From assembly GCA_009760855.2 (NCBI GenBank), contig WPIO01000008.1, forward strand, positions 11,550,501 through 11,614,500: 64,000 nucleotides of DNA, given 5' to 3'. The notes under the pieces are model-generated. The model saw nothing but the letters and a program-made list of their open reading frames with translations, did not search any database and was not told the origin of the DNA. Made by a program: the position numbers and the translations under genes. Every line of letters starts with the position of its first letter. The first letter of the stretch is position 1. Below are positions 1 through 11,486 of this stretch, piece after piece. This stretch comes from Cristatella mucedo (Eukaryota; Bryozoa; Phylactolaemata; Cristatellidae).

Positions 1-630
1 CATACGAGCTAAATGCACGGTCTCCAAAGGATTTAAGGTTTGTACGAGGTATTTCTAGACTGTTGGATTCCGAAAAGCGAGTGGTACGATGCTTTGCCTG
101 ATGGGGTAGTATCTCTGAAAGATAGGCTGGAGCCATAGAATGAAGAGACCTAAAAGTGAGCGACAAAACCTTGAAGTCAATCCGTTGCTTGACTGGTAAC
201 CAGTGCAGGTCGGCGAGAAGTGGAGTAATGTGGCAACTGCGACGCTCACGACAGACAAGCCTAGCTGCAGAGTTTTGCACCAGCTGCAATCGCCTGATCG
301 CACATGCTGGTAGGCCAGTAAGCAGTGAGTTGCAGAAGTCGAGACGAGATGTCACGAATGCATGGACCAACTTGGACGTGGTATCCTTATCTAAACAAGC
401 CCTAATTTTAGCAATGTTATGAAGCTGAAAATAGGCTGATTTGACTGTGGAGCTGATGTGGTCGTCTAACGAGAGGTCGCTTTGGAATATGACACCTAGA
501 TTTCGAGCTGATGCAACTGGAGATATGCTGGCAGAGCCAATTTTGAAAGTCAGCCTTTCCAATTTCTGAATAACACTAGGTTTGCCCATAACTAGTAAGT
601 TAGTTGTATCATCGTTTAGTTTTAGTTTTG
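1..630 (-). mobile_element. CR1/L2-like LINE fragment, ORF2 C-terminal part
   Basis: The minus strand encodes the carboxy-terminal region that follows the reverse transcriptase domain in CR1/L2-type non-LTR elements. Recognisable blocks are [51 protein letters not shown] and [21 protein letters not shown]. It is cut by the left window edge and 5'-truncated near 630, where a plus-strand copy of the same family begins, so the two lie head to head. Stops and indels make it dead. At least twenty other pieces of this family lie in the window. Confidence 0.85.
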
Positions 631-649
631 AGCAAACCTAGTGGAATTC

Positions 650-1500
650 AGATTTTGGAAACCTAACGCTCAAATTCGGCTCTGCCAGCATATCTCCTGT
701 TGAATCTGCACGAAATCCAAGTTTCCTGTTCCAAAGTGAAAATTCACTAGACGACCACTTCAGCTCCACAGTGAAGTCTGCCTACTTTCAGCTATATCCC
801 ATTGAAAAAAATTCAGTTCTGTTTAGACAGGGATACCACATCCAAGTTGGTCCTAGCATTTGTTACAACTGATATCGACTTCTGTTGCTCATTACTTACA
901 GTTCTTACGGTCTGTTCAATAAGGTGCTTACACTTGGTCGTGAACGTTACAATTGCCACGTTATATCACTTCTCACCGACCTGCATTAGCCCCCAACAAG
1001 CAGTGCATCGACTTTAAAAAGATTTTGTCTCACTTCAAGGTTCCTTCATTCTTTTGCTCCAGCCAATTTATCAAAACTCCTCCCCAATCAGGCTAGGCAT
1101 CGTGCCACCTGCTCTTCTGATTCAAGTCGTTTAGCTATGCCTCAAACCAACCTCAAATCCTCTGGAGACCGTGCCTTCAATGCATATGCTGCCAAAGCCT
1201 GAAATTCACTCCCAGTTGATATCGGGTACCCCTTGAAGTGACGACATTTAAAAAGAGGCTAAGAACGCACCAGCTCTAGTAGCACTTGCTGGGTCCTTGT
1301 AAATGTTCCTTTGTATGCTTATGCATGCGAACACTGCATGCTACATGTAACCATATTGCTATGCTTCCCTTACTGCATATGTAAAGTGCCTAGAAAGAGA
1401 TTAAGTTCTGTGAGGATGCTTTGCAAATGCATTTTTATTGTTAAATGTAAAGCACATTGGTAAATATTGTTCCCTTAGAGCACTAGACAAATGACATAAA
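650..1500 (+). mobile_element. Degenerate CR1/L2-like LINE 3' part
   Basis: Same family as the preceding minus copy but in plus orientation and much more diverged. It includes the DDHFSSTVKSAYFQL region (about 750-800), the FGDRAF-like region (about 1160-1200) and the family's 3' terminal hairpin sequence (about 1385-1440, GTGCCTAGAAAGAGATTAAG). Many stops and indels mark it as an old copy. Confidence 0.75.
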
Positions 1501-2187
1501 TAGACAGATATTGACTGGTAACAGTGTTAGCAACAGTCAGCCTCGTGATTCAGTAGTCGTATATGGACCAGCAATTGCATATTTGGGATGTAACATTCAT
1601 ATGCTCACCATCTCACAGAAGCTTCGATCGAGTGCTACATGCGACCATGCTTGCTCTAGTCAGAGCTTGCTCGAAAGTGATAGGTTAAGTTGTACCACGG
1701 TAAAGGTGACCGGCAGAGGCACTGGCTTGTACAGCAAACCGTACCATTAGGGCATATCACTTGAGTCCATGCCCACTCGGGCTTAAGACGAGGTTCTCCA
1801 GCAAATTACTGCCAATCATAGTGATATAATGCCACTTTGGTGGTCCATCGATGATATGTATCTGAATCTCTATTGTCAGTTTAATCTTAAAGCCATTAGG
1901 GCTTTGTAGATTAGTAGAGTAGTAGTAGAGCTTTGTAGAGTAGTTGTTATACTGGAGAGTCGCCTGATCATGCAGTGAGTACGTGCAACCCAAAGCAGTT
2001 GAGTTACCGGATCTTTAATTTTACCTATGACAACAACAGGATGCTGAGAGCACAGCTTACGATGGCCTGTGCAGCACAGCCTGAAAGTGGCTGAATCTTG
2101 CAGCAAAGCCTCGAGCCCAGTAAGAGATCAGGCAAAGCATGTTAACGTTGGTCTAGTGGTGGATTGCATGTACAAGTTCCTAGCCAG

Positions 2188-3150
2188 ATAATGATAATGA
2201 TAATAATAATAATGCACTTGATAAAGCGCCCTCAGAGAACTCAATCTTTCTCTAGGCGCTTTAGATTTGCTGCAAAGGGAAATGCAATTGAATGGTGAGT
2301 AATATCATGCTTGATAAACAAACAAAATGAATAACATGGTTAGGGGTGACATGCACAGGGTCAGCATGCAAATGTGGTTAGTGGCAGCATGCACAGTGTC
2401 AGCACGCATAAGCACATGAAGGACGAATCATAGGGACCCACTAAATGCTGTCCTAAATAGATGTGTTTTAAGTTCTTTTTAAATGTGGTAAAGTCAGGGG
2501 ATGCTCTGACGCAAGTCGGGAGGGAGTTCCAGGCTTTGGGAGCATACAAACTAAATGCACGGTCTCCAAAGGATTTGAGGTTTGTACGAGTACGAGGTTT
2601 GTACGTTTGTACGTTATTTGTAGACTGTTGGATTCCGAAAAGCGGGTGGTGGCCTGGTGGGGGAGTAGGTCTGAGAGATAGGGCGGAGCCAAAGAATGAA
2701 GTTACCTAAAAGTGAGCGACAAAACCTTGAAGTCGATCAGTTGCTTGACTGGTAGCCAGTGCAGGTCAGCGAAAAGTGGCATGATGTGGCAGCTGCGACG
2801 CTCACGACAGACAAACCTAGCTGCTGAGTTTTGCACAAGCTGTAAGAGCCTGATTAAACAGGCCGGTAGACCAGCAAGCAGTGAGTTACAGAGGTAGAGA
2901 CAGGATGTCACAAATGCCTGGACCAATTTAGATGTAGTATCCCTGTCTAAACAAGCCCGAATTTTAGCAATGTTATGAAGCTGAAAATAGGCAGATTTGA
3001 CTGTGGAGCTGATATGGTCGTCTAGCGAGAGGTCGCTTTGGAACATGACACCTAGATTTCGAGCTGATTCATCTGGAGATATGCTAGCAGAGCCAATTTT
3101 GAGCATCAGCCTTTCCAATTTGTGAATCACACTGGGTTTGCCCATAACTA
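2188..3150 (-). mobile_element. CR1/L2-like LINE, young subfamily copy, C-terminus plus 3' UTR
   Basis: On the minus strand this copy runs from a conserved MGKPSVIHKLERL block (about 3145) through the ORF2 C-terminus to the 3' UTR. It ends in the terminal hairpin (GCGCTTTATC side at about 2222) and an ATT-type tail (2188-2215). A 147-residue open segment survives (3145-2702). The 3' 330 bp are nearly identical to the copy at 20690-21017, which suggests recent activity of this subfamily. Confidence 0.85.
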
Positions 3151-3570
3151 CATTTGCATAGTGCTCTTAGAGAACTTAATCTCTTTCTAGACATTTTGCA
3201 TATGCTGCAAAGGAAGCATGATCGAATAGTTAGTAGTAGCATGCTCAATGTCAACAAGCGTAACAATGTTAGAGGTGGGATGCACAGGGTCAGCATGAAA
3301 ATACGGTTAGTGGCAGCATGCACATGTCGGCAGTCATAAGCAAACAAAGGACGAATCACATTGACCCAATAACAGCTGTGATAAATAGATGTGTTTTTAG
3401 CTTCATTTTAAATGTTGTCAAGTCAAGTGATGTGACATCAGTCAGGAGTAAGTTTCAGGCTTTGGGAGCATATGAACTGAAAGCACAGTCTCCACAGGAT
3501 TTGAGGTTTGTACGAGGTATAGCTAAACGATTAAATTCAGAAAAGCTTGTGGCACGATGCCTAGCTTGAT
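3150..3570 (-). mobile_element. Second LINE 3' end abutting the previous copy
   Basis: A second 3' terminus of the same family begins at about 3150, directly against the previous copy. It reads back through AGTGCTCTTAGAGAACTTAA, the TGCTGCAAAGGAAGC motif and the ORF2 end. It is more diverged than its neighbour, so the two represent separate insertions or a nested insertion. Confidence 0.75.
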
Positions 3571-4289
3571 AAGGATAGCTGGTGTTGCACAACAGTATCT
3601 TTGATTTGGCTTTTCAGCTGGCTCTAAGGAGTTTTTAACCCATTGTCAAGTGCTTCCTGGGTGATTGTGGACTGACTTCTTGATTTTCCATTGTATAAGC
3701 ATATAAGCAGTTTTATATTTTAAAAATGTAGTTTACATTTTTGCTTCAATTGATCAGAGCCACAACGAAAGCTAAAATACTGGGCCTGCTGTACTAGTCA
3801 CGTGATTGGTCACAAACTGTCCTAGGCCCCATCATCAGTGGCCTATTACTTACCGTATGAATAACGGACCCTACACAGTCTGACAGAGGTATCCATCCAT
3901 ACTAGGTGTTCGACAGAATATGCAGGGGAACCTCTCTGTGCATACCCTCCATCGGACGATTTTCATTGCATATAGAAAGGTTGTGCTTACGTTGTCATCT
4001 GACCGACCAAGGTCTGGGCAGTTATGTGACCGGTAAAGTAAGCCAAACTGTCTTACCCGGCATGGCATCTGACCGAAGAAGCTCCAAAAAGAGGACAATG
4101 AACATTATAAGGGCAAGAACCCTACTATCTGTGAGTAAATGGGTGTTATACTTTTATAAAATGTCTCATAAATGCCAAAGTAATTTTTAAAAGCTATCCA
4201 CAAACCAAACTGCTGCCGACAGGCATTATTTTGATTACCTTTTAGTTCCAATGTTATGGACATTATATGTAACACCTTTTCGATATTAA
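3571..4289. other. Intergenic, no supported gene
   Basis: Only short overlapping reading frames on both strands are present, with no codon signature, recognisable domain or splice-bounded exon. I see no repeat family that I can name. Confidence 0.5.
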
Positions 4290-4570
4290 TTATATATTTT
4301 GAATATTTATATAACACCCCAAGATAACGAACTCTTTTCTAGATCTTTTAAATATGCTGAAAGGAAGTGTTTCAGCTTATTAGTGATAACAGTATGCACA
4401 ATTTTAGCATGTTCTGGCCTTGCAAAGAACTGTTCATATGGATGGAGCCTATACTATGTTCCACACTTGAGTTTCGAGCTTCCTTTCAATTGTCATCAAG
4501 TCAACAGATATTCAGCGAGATGCTATATCCTGGCTTTGGGTGCATACAACCTGCAGGTGAAGTCTCTTAA
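4290..4570 (-). mobile_element. Very degenerate LINE 3' relic
   Basis: Order and spacing of landmarks match the LINE 3' end: GATAACGAACTCTTTTCTAG, ATATGCTGAAAGGAAG and GGCTTTGGGTGCATAC. Heavy substitution marks it as one of the oldest copies in the window. Confidence 0.55.
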
Positions 4571-5023
4571 TGATACAAAGTTGGTTAGCAGCACAACAAA
4601 CAATCAGAACGCTCAGCCGAACCAATGTTACGATAGCAAGGCTGAGAAATAAAAACTTCAGCTAAGTATTCAGGAACAGGATAGTGAAGGAATTTAAGAT
4701 TTAGTGGCAGGGTCTAGAAGTGTCTAAGGTATACCTACAGGGCCTGTCCAGGTTGTCTCTGTCCGTGTCACTGTATCTGGCACGTTTACTGTACTCACTA
4801 ACTTGCAAGTGGTGCCCTCTTCCTCGGCAGCACGTGCAGCCACTACTTGAAGCCAGCTTATCAGGAGAAAGTCGGCAAGTAATGGCCACTGCTCGTTGGT
4901 TTATTCCACTTGTCTGACCGTATTGTATGCACAGACAGCAGCTGATCGTCGGCAAGCCCACTCGAGTAGTAGTTGTAGTAGTTGTACTAGTAGTAGTTGA
5001 GAGATTCACATCGTTTATTGCAG

Positions 5024-5395
5024 GGCGGCCATTGAGGATCGACAGGCCCAGCAGCGTGTCACCACTGGGCAGAGCGAAGCAGCACCACACCACCCATCTG
5101 CTGCTGCTGCTGCCTCGACTGCGCTTGGCGGTGCACAAAGTCTGCCTATCACTGGTGTCGTGGAGGGGCAGCCCACGACTGTTGCCGCTGCAGTGACCGC
5201 TGCTGGTGCTCACGATGCCACCGAAGTTGCTGACAATGCTGACGGTGCCGTCATTACCACAGTGGCTCAGTTGATGCAGACCAGGGTGGGAACAAAGCAC
5301 ACGGTAGATGGTCAGCTGAAATTGCTGGTACCCGATGATGCGACCACTTCTGTAGAGAAGTGCATTTACTGGTACTGCCCTAAGTGCCGGAAAGC
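5024..5395 (+). CDS. Candidate internal exon of an unrecognised gene
   Basis: An open segment of about 123 codons lies between a good acceptor (TTTATTGCAG ending at 5023) and a consensus donor (GTAAGT from 5396). The predicted residues are Ala/Thr/Gln-rich in the first two thirds, like a transactivation or linker region, and end in a more structured stretch with a Cys-x2-Cys pair (YWYCPKCRK). A low-complexity CTG run lies at about 5098-5116. I do not recognise the gene and found no confident neighbouring exon. A chance open stretch in repetitive DNA is possible. Confidence 0.35.
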
Positions 5396-6200
5396 GTAAG
5401 TGCATGTTCCACCCAGCACTGAAAGAGGGAGAAAGTGGCTGCTCCAGTGATGCATGCACTCTTAATGACCCACAAGCCGTCGGTGTGCTATCGAAGCTCT
5501 TTAGCCAAAAGCTGTTTATCTTATGCCAATTGCTCGGGCTTGTGTAACTGTGAGATTTATTTAAAAATCGCTAGCTGCTTCTATGTAAGTGCTGGATAGG
5601 TGCCTTCGTGTGCTCAATGCTGCTGCTGCTGCCGATGCTGCTACTTCCATGCTGCCGCTGTAAGACTTATATATATTTGTGACGAAGAATTCAAACTTCA
5701 ACCATGCTGTGTGCACATTTGAGATCCTAAGAGACCAATTCCTAACAGGATCAAAAGTAAGTTATCTTCTTACGTTTGGCATAACCTGTGGGAAATGCAA
5801 GCAGTAGTCTATGGAGCACCAAAGACTCGAGCATTACGTAGCTGCTGCCAACGTTGGCAGGCACAGAGGATCTTGAGATGATATGTATTGGCCCTATCTG
5901 TTTGACTATGTAATACAATTTTTGACATTGCACTGTAAGTATTATTTCCTAATTACGGATGCTTAGAATTGTAGAAAATGGTCAATATTCCCTACAAACT
6001 TTGCTTTTGTGATCATGACAGGGACTAACTTGAAATTAACCCGGTTCCTTCTAAAAACTGATAAATTCGTGTCTTTTGGGTCACACATAGTCAGAAAGAA
6101 CAGCAAATAGATCACAAATATTACGTATTTACTCTGAGGTCATATAAAAATGACGACCGCAAAGCAGCCAGGAATTAGTAGATGTTCTAGATTAGTGGCC
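5396..6200. other. Intergenic or intronic, no supported gene
   Basis: The stretch contains a GCTGCTGCT-type trinucleotide run near 5620-5640 but no domain, exon or identifiable repeat. If 5024-5395 is an exon, this is its downstream intron. Confidence 0.4.
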
Positions 6201-6680
6201 ATACTGCAAATCGCTATCTCTAACAAGCCTCTAAACATATACCCCCATCATGTTTTTGCTATATTGTCCTTGGTAACGACGGTCAAAATTCAGTATATCC
6301 TGGCGAAAGCGCTCGCCTTGCTTCTCTGAGTAAGCTCCTATGTTCTCATTGAATGTGTCAAGATGAGCATCAAGGATTTGGACTTATAAAGCCATTCTCC
6401 GTCCAATTTTGGCATAATTCTTTATGAGAGCCTGAACCGGCTGCTCATAATTTTTAGCCTTGTGTTCTCTCTGAAAGCCACGAAATATAGCAAGAAAACT
6501 GTTCCAGGCTGCCATCTCTGTCCTTTTCAGCTTGTTGTCGAATTGGTTGCTACCCCCCCCCGTGATCTTGTTTATCTGTGGTCCCTCGAAGATACCAACT
6601 TTGACCTTTGTTTCTGCCAGCTGAGTAAAGACATCCTGGAGGTCTTTGAAAGCTGCTGACTTATTGTCTACCATCAACCA
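6200..6680 (-). pseudogene. Decayed copy of an uncharacterised recurring invertebrate protein
   Basis: The minus strand keeps a 97-codon open segment (6677-6384) with blocks such as KVKVGIFEGPQINKI, TEMAAWNSFLAIFRGF and LIKNYAKIGRRMAL. After a stop it continues with LDAHLDTFNENIGAYSEKQG, ERFRQDIL and RRYQGQY. The same order of blocks recurs at 36.2-37.7 kb, where HFINSHLDYFPSNLGASSEEQ and ESFHQDI are visible. From memory, related multi-copy proteins exist in insects and cnidarians. No catalytic motif is apparent to me, and the function is unknown. Stops and truncation make this a pseudogene. Confidence 0.6.
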
Positions 6681-7009
6681 CCTCCTTAACTGCTTCCACG
6701 TTAGCTTCTTACCTAGTGATTCCTGTGATGATCTTGCTGATCACTTCTCTAGCTTCTATGTAATCAAGATGGACAAGATCAGAGAGTCCATCCCTAAGGT
6801 GGCAGCATCTCCTCTGGACACCTGTCCCTCAATTCCGTGTAGCACCTTAATGTCTACGTTCAAGGAGGCCACGATTGTCTCATTCTGAAGTTCTTATCTC
6901 AATCATAAAAAGACAACTAGTCCTCTAGACCCTATTCCTGCTGTCCTGCTTCTACGATGCAACAAATAGATCTGCTGCTATCTCACATAAATAAAATTAA
7001 AATATATCA

Positions 7010-8110
7010 TTAGCCCCAGGTCATGTCCCAGCACCTTACAAAAAGGTTGTAGTCAGGCCACTACTCAAGAAAGCAATACTAGACCAAAAGAAATTGAGCA
7101 ACTTTTACCCAGTCTCCCTTCTCCAGTTCTTATCAAAGACACCTGAGCGAGTCGTGGCAGACAAGCTGAACTCATATATTGAAACTTCAAACATAACTAA
7201 TAAGTTATAGTCTGGTTTTATAGCTTATCACTCTAGAGTCAGCATTGCTTCGTGTCTATAATGACCTTCTTAGGAATGCAGACTTAGGTAGAGTGTCTCT
7301 GCTTGTTTTGCTCGATCTTTCGGCAGCTTTTGATAATATCAATCCCCAGGTCCTTCTCGAGGACCTCTCATCTCGCCTGGGCATCACTGGCGCAGCTCTG
7401 CAATGGTTCAGATACTATCTCAGTCTGAGACTCCAGAGCATTGATGTGAACAGACAAAGATCATCCGAGGAATCAGTGAAGTACGGTGTACCTCCCAGTT
7501 GTGTGCGTGGTCCGGTTCTTTTCATGGTTTATACTTTCCCTCTTGCCGATGTGATTGCCAGGCACAATCTAGGCTTTCACTTCCTAGTGCCCTGTTCCAA
7601 AGTGACCTTTCAGTAGATGACCACATCAGCTCCACAGTCAATTTTTTCTACTTTCAGCTACATAGCATTGCTAAGTTTCGGGCTTGCTTAGACAGAAATA
7701 CTAAATGTAAAGCACCTAGAAAGAGATATTGAGTTCCCTGGTGGTGCTTTATTAAGTGTGCGTTATTATTATCTTAATTGGTACATGCATTTGTGACATC
7801 CCGTCTCGACTTCTGTAACTCATTGCTTGCTGGTCTACCAGCTTATGCAATCAGGTGCTTAAAGTTGGTGCAACACTCTGCAGGTAGGCTTATCTGTCGT
7901 GAGTGCTGCAGTTTCACATCTCACCACTTATTGGCGACCTACACTGGCTCCCAGTCAAGCAGCATATCGACTTCAAGGTGCTGTTACTAACTTTTAGGTC
8001 CCTCCATTCTCGGGCTCCAGCCGACCTATCACATCTACTCCCCCACCAGGCCATCGTACCACCTGATTTTCTGACTCAAATCATTTAGCTACACCTCGTA
8101 CAAACCTCAA
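7010..8110 (+). mobile_element. LINE ORF2 fragment with reverse-transcriptase core
   Basis: The plus strand encodes RT fingers and palm: VVRPLLKKAILDQKKLSNF-like residues, then motif A (LLDLSAAFDNI, about 7308-7340) and motif B (GVPPSCVRGPVLF, about 7483-7521). An internal deletion near 7585 removes the catalytic YADD region and joins motif B to the C-terminal [16 protein letters not shown] domain. A foreign 3'-tail fragment (about 7700-7770) splits that C-terminus. It is the same family as the other CR1/L2-like copies and is certainly inactive. Confidence 0.85.
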
Positions 8111-8117
8111 ATCCTTA

Positions 8118-8225
8118 GGAGCCATGATGGCCCAAGAGGTAAGGTGCTCACTTTTTGCGACCGAGGTCGTGGGTTTTAATTCTGCAGTGGGGCAATCCTT
8201 TATTGCCAGCTGCAAGCAGGGGTGA
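8118..8225 (+). mobile_element. tRNA-derived SINE (type 1), truncated
   Basis: The head matches the SINEs at 12.7, 31.8 and 59.2 kb: GCCATGATGGCCCAAGAGGTAAGG for the A-box side and GTCGTGGGTTTTAATTCTGCAGTGGG for the B-box side, then CTTTATTGCCAGCTGCAAGC. The B box is damaged. Confidence 0.7.
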
Positions 8226-9380
8226 AAGTTGTTAAGGGTGAAAGTTATGAAAATACTTTTAAAATTGGCCCGACGATCGAATATATGTTTATGGTACCTT
8301 TCAAAAGACAAATGTGTTAGAAATGGGATCAAAGTTCTGAGACTTCAACATAAAAGAAAAAGTGATTATGCAAACCATGACTAATCCTTATCTAAACCGG
8401 ATGCAAAATATCTACAAGTAAAAAATGTACCGACTTCAGCATCATATTTGACCTTTAATGCAACTTGTTGAACATTGGTAGATTGAAGAAACTGCATGAA
8501 GCTTGTTGAGGTGCATGCATGTATCTTTTAAAGTGCTTCATTCTCAGTGAAGCTTCGTACCTTGTAAATGCCTTAACTCTGCCAATAATTTGCTTATCGC
8601 CAGCATATAAACTTAACAAAATTACATAAATGAAGAAATTATGTTGCACACATTACTTAACATTTTACAAGAAATTCCATCTAACAAGCAGCAAATTTTC
8701 GCCGTACGTTATAGAGTTTTTTTGCAGTGTTCTTATGTGAAGGGAGGTGCCCATGGCTAGCCCTGATCCCCCGAAAGCATGCCGAAGCATGCCTTGTAGA
8801 CATCACAATCTTAGCAGACGCTTTCAGAGAGTATTTTTTTCTCTTGATAATTTTTACACACCTTAGTAAAATGCATTTGCTGGGAGCAAACAACATCTTG
8901 ACGCCATGTCAATGAAATTTAAGCTAATGAACTATTCTGTTATTCTGAAATAAAATAAACTGAAATGTTTGTTTAAGGCACCTGCACTGTTACACGTCTA
9001 TGGATACTACTCAATAGTGTTATGTGGGTTAACATTCACTAGTTTAATTAGCGGTACAATGCACTCTGTGTGTGCAAATCTGCCGTCAGCGCCGTGCATG
9101 CTGAGCAAAACCGGAGAATTTCAAAATATCCCTGTTCTTACCACAGACGTGAAGTTTTTGTGAGAATAGCTTGTTTGTATTTATTTTCTGCACCAGGGAT
9201 GAGAGAAACAGACTTTGTACCCTAGGAAAGCTGTTACCTAGTGCTACGTTTTACAGAAGCCGAGCATATGCCGAGGGATGAGCAATGAAGAACTTCAACC
9301 AAAGTAGGAAACGCAACGGATTAGGGCCGCTAGCAACCAAGTTCACAGGAAAGCTAGGGAAGAAGTCTTCCTTTGCATTA
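8226..9380. other. No supported gene
   Basis: The stretch is AT-rich with short frames only. A frame at 8727-8830 preceded by TTTTTTTGCAG could be a small exon, but I recognise no family and no clear donor. Confidence 0.4.
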
Positions 9381-9384
9381 ATAT

Positions 9385-9570
9385 ATGTATATCCGTGCTG
9401 ACCCTGTGCATGTCACCCCTTAAAACTATGTTATGTTTGTTACCTCGCTGAGCATGCTACCACTAACCACTCGATCGTGCTTCCTTTGCAGCAAATATGA
9501 AGTGCCTAGAAAGAGATTGAGTTCTCTGAGGGCGCTATACCAAATGTATTCTCTATTATTTTATTATAAG
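9385..9570 (+). mobile_element. LINE 3' UTR fragment
   Basis: The fragment carries the family 3' landmarks GCTGACCCTGTGCATGTCAC, CTTCCTTTGCAGCAAATATG, the terminal hairpin at about 9503-9535 and an ATT-rich tail. It has no coding part. Confidence 0.8.
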
Positions 9571-9884
9571 TCTGGTGTCACCCTCACGTTGGATAAATTT
9601 AACCTCAGGGTTGGTTTGCCTGCAATCTGGTTTTACTATTATAAAACAAGGTTCCGTTAGGTGATAGCATTTCGTCCGCCTTCTAATCAGCCAAATTGCA
9701 GCAAACATTTATTAAAATCATGGCCCGTATAGATCAGAGTAGGGCAGTCAGCTGTCAATAGTTCATGTGTTTGCAAAATTGTGTCTAGGAAATGGCTATT
9801 CCCGTGACCGGCATGCTCTCACGTGTAATGCACATAGTAATTGTGCAGCCTTCGCAACGGTGCGATCGTTCTTAATTACAGAGG

Positions 9885-10125
9885 TCCTTGTGATTCGTCC
9901 TTTATGTGCTGGTGGTGCTAGCTGGCACTATGCCAGTTGCTACTAACCCTGTCTACGCGTGGACCTGTGCTTGTCACGTCTAACAACGTTATGCTTAATG
10001 ACATTGCTAATATTACCACTAATAATTTGGTCATGCTTTCTTTACAGCATCTGTAACGTACCTAGAAATAGATTCAGTTCTCTGAGAGTGCTATGCAAAT
10101 TTAATAACATTATTATTATCCTCTG
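9885..10125 (+). mobile_element. LINE 3' UTR fragment, diverged
   Basis: The order GTCCTTGTGATTCGTCCTTT, then CTTTACAGCATCTGTAACG, then the terminal hairpin (about 10058-10100) and ATTATTATT tail matches the other 3' ends. Confidence 0.7.
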
Positions 10126-10848
10126 AGGGTCTGAACTCTATAATATGTACCGATTCTCTGCACATGCATACTTTGGCATAGGTATCTGAATGCTTGCTAT
10201 GTGCACTCATTTTTGGTATTTATAACTTTTTTCAACCTCAGCTGTCCTTTTGGTACATATCCGAAGACCTGGCAAACAATGGAGTCAGAGGTGACCACAA
10301 AGAGTGACCACATTCTTGCTACATCTCCTGTACAACTAGTTTCTTGGTCAAATACTGCCAAAGGCGGCACACTTAAAAAGAACTGCTCTGTCAAATTACT
10401 TTGCTCATACTGAATGAGTCGTACCGGCATAAGCAAAGGCACGACTGCTAGGGGCATGAATGACTTGGAAGTCTTTCTAAAGTCTAGAGTGCTCTTAGAG
10501 TAGTTCTGCAGAGCCGGAGGAGAAACTGGCCCATCTGTGTTACCCCTTGTGATGACATCCAAGGCGACGGCCAAGCTGACTTTCACCCCATTGCACACTT
10601 CTCTGGAGAGATGCTGCCCACTTATGAGAACTTACCATAGTGAGCTGTATCTACTAGATGTAAAGCATTCTATCTCTATTGAAAGCCAGACTCATCCCCG
10701 AGTAAAGTGTAGATGCATAACAAAAGGATTGCTTTTCTCTAGAAGTATTCGTTCTTTTTGCGTTGGAGTTGCTAGACCTATTGATTTTCTGTTGTTTCTG
10801 AATAACCCGATAATATTGAATGTGCCATGTATTGACTTTTTTTTAAAG
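10126..10848. other. Region upstream of the POT1-like exons; upstream exons not identified
   Basis: A 133-codon open frame exists on the minus strand (10598-10197) and shorter ones on the plus strand. I cannot match either to POT1 or to anything else. The remaining POT1 exons, including both OB folds, must lie upstream or were missed. Confidence 0.35.
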
Positions 10849-11486
10849 GAAAGCCGTGAGCCGCGATTCACCGAGCGGTAGCACACTTCTCATTTTGGAT
10901 AATGCACTGCCATTCGGTTTGTTCGATCTGCACGAAGTAACCAGCAAAATCAGCGGAGACAATGCGGCCAAATGCCCAAAATGCTTCGGGGCACTGATGC
11001 TGTGTTTTCTGCTTATTTTCACTCTGTCAGACAGTGACACAAGTGTCAACGTTTTGCTTTGGGGCACAGAGGCGGTGAGTATCCCATTAGTTGTTAATGG
11101 ATGTATTGTTTACGCTGTGTATGCCAGTTAATGGTTAAACATGTTCTCTTGAAGACGTCTGTCATTGAGCCTTCCTAGTTACTTTCGCAATCACAGAATA
11201 AGACCGATATATTACTGGGGTCGATTTTCAAGAATGGAAGATTTTTTGCATGCGTGCAATACTTTTCATCCTGAACTTGTAGGAGACGTTTTTTGGTATG
11301 ACCGCCGAGCAAGCGCTAGCTGATGGGGCCACTGGACGACGGCTGCAGAGGGCACTGCTCACAATGGAACTGCCAGGCTTCATTCTCCGTCTGACGGTGC
11401 AGTGCTGCAAGCGACGTCAGCATGATTGGCATTTCGAGATATGTGACACGGTGTTATTGACTGAAGACCAGGATACATCAAACTGA
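10849..11486 (+). CDS. POT1: POT1-like telomere-binding protein, last two exons
   Basis: Two exons encode a C-terminus resembling Protection of Telomeres 1, the shelterin subunit that binds single-stranded telomeric DNA and, through its C-terminal region, TPP1. Exon 10849-11074 follows TTTTTTAAAG and ends at donor GTGAGT. It carries a CPKCF pair and the segment LLIFTLSDSDTSVNVLLWG, aligning with the vertebrate FVMTFTLDDGTG region. Exon 11283-11486 follows CTTGTAG, joins in phase 0 and encodes FFGMTAEQAL and a terminal HDWHFEICDTVLLTED, like the vertebrate ending (cQIFDTTVaED). The TGA is at 11484-11486. The two OB folds are not seen. Identification rests on remembered C-terminal similarity and should be confirmed by search. 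Confidence 0.6.

Noticed and set aside
10197-10598. 133-codon minus-strand ORF near the POT1-like exons
   Set aside because: Looks protein-like in composition but has no family, no splice-bounded context and overlaps a plausible POT1 intron. Not supported as a gene.
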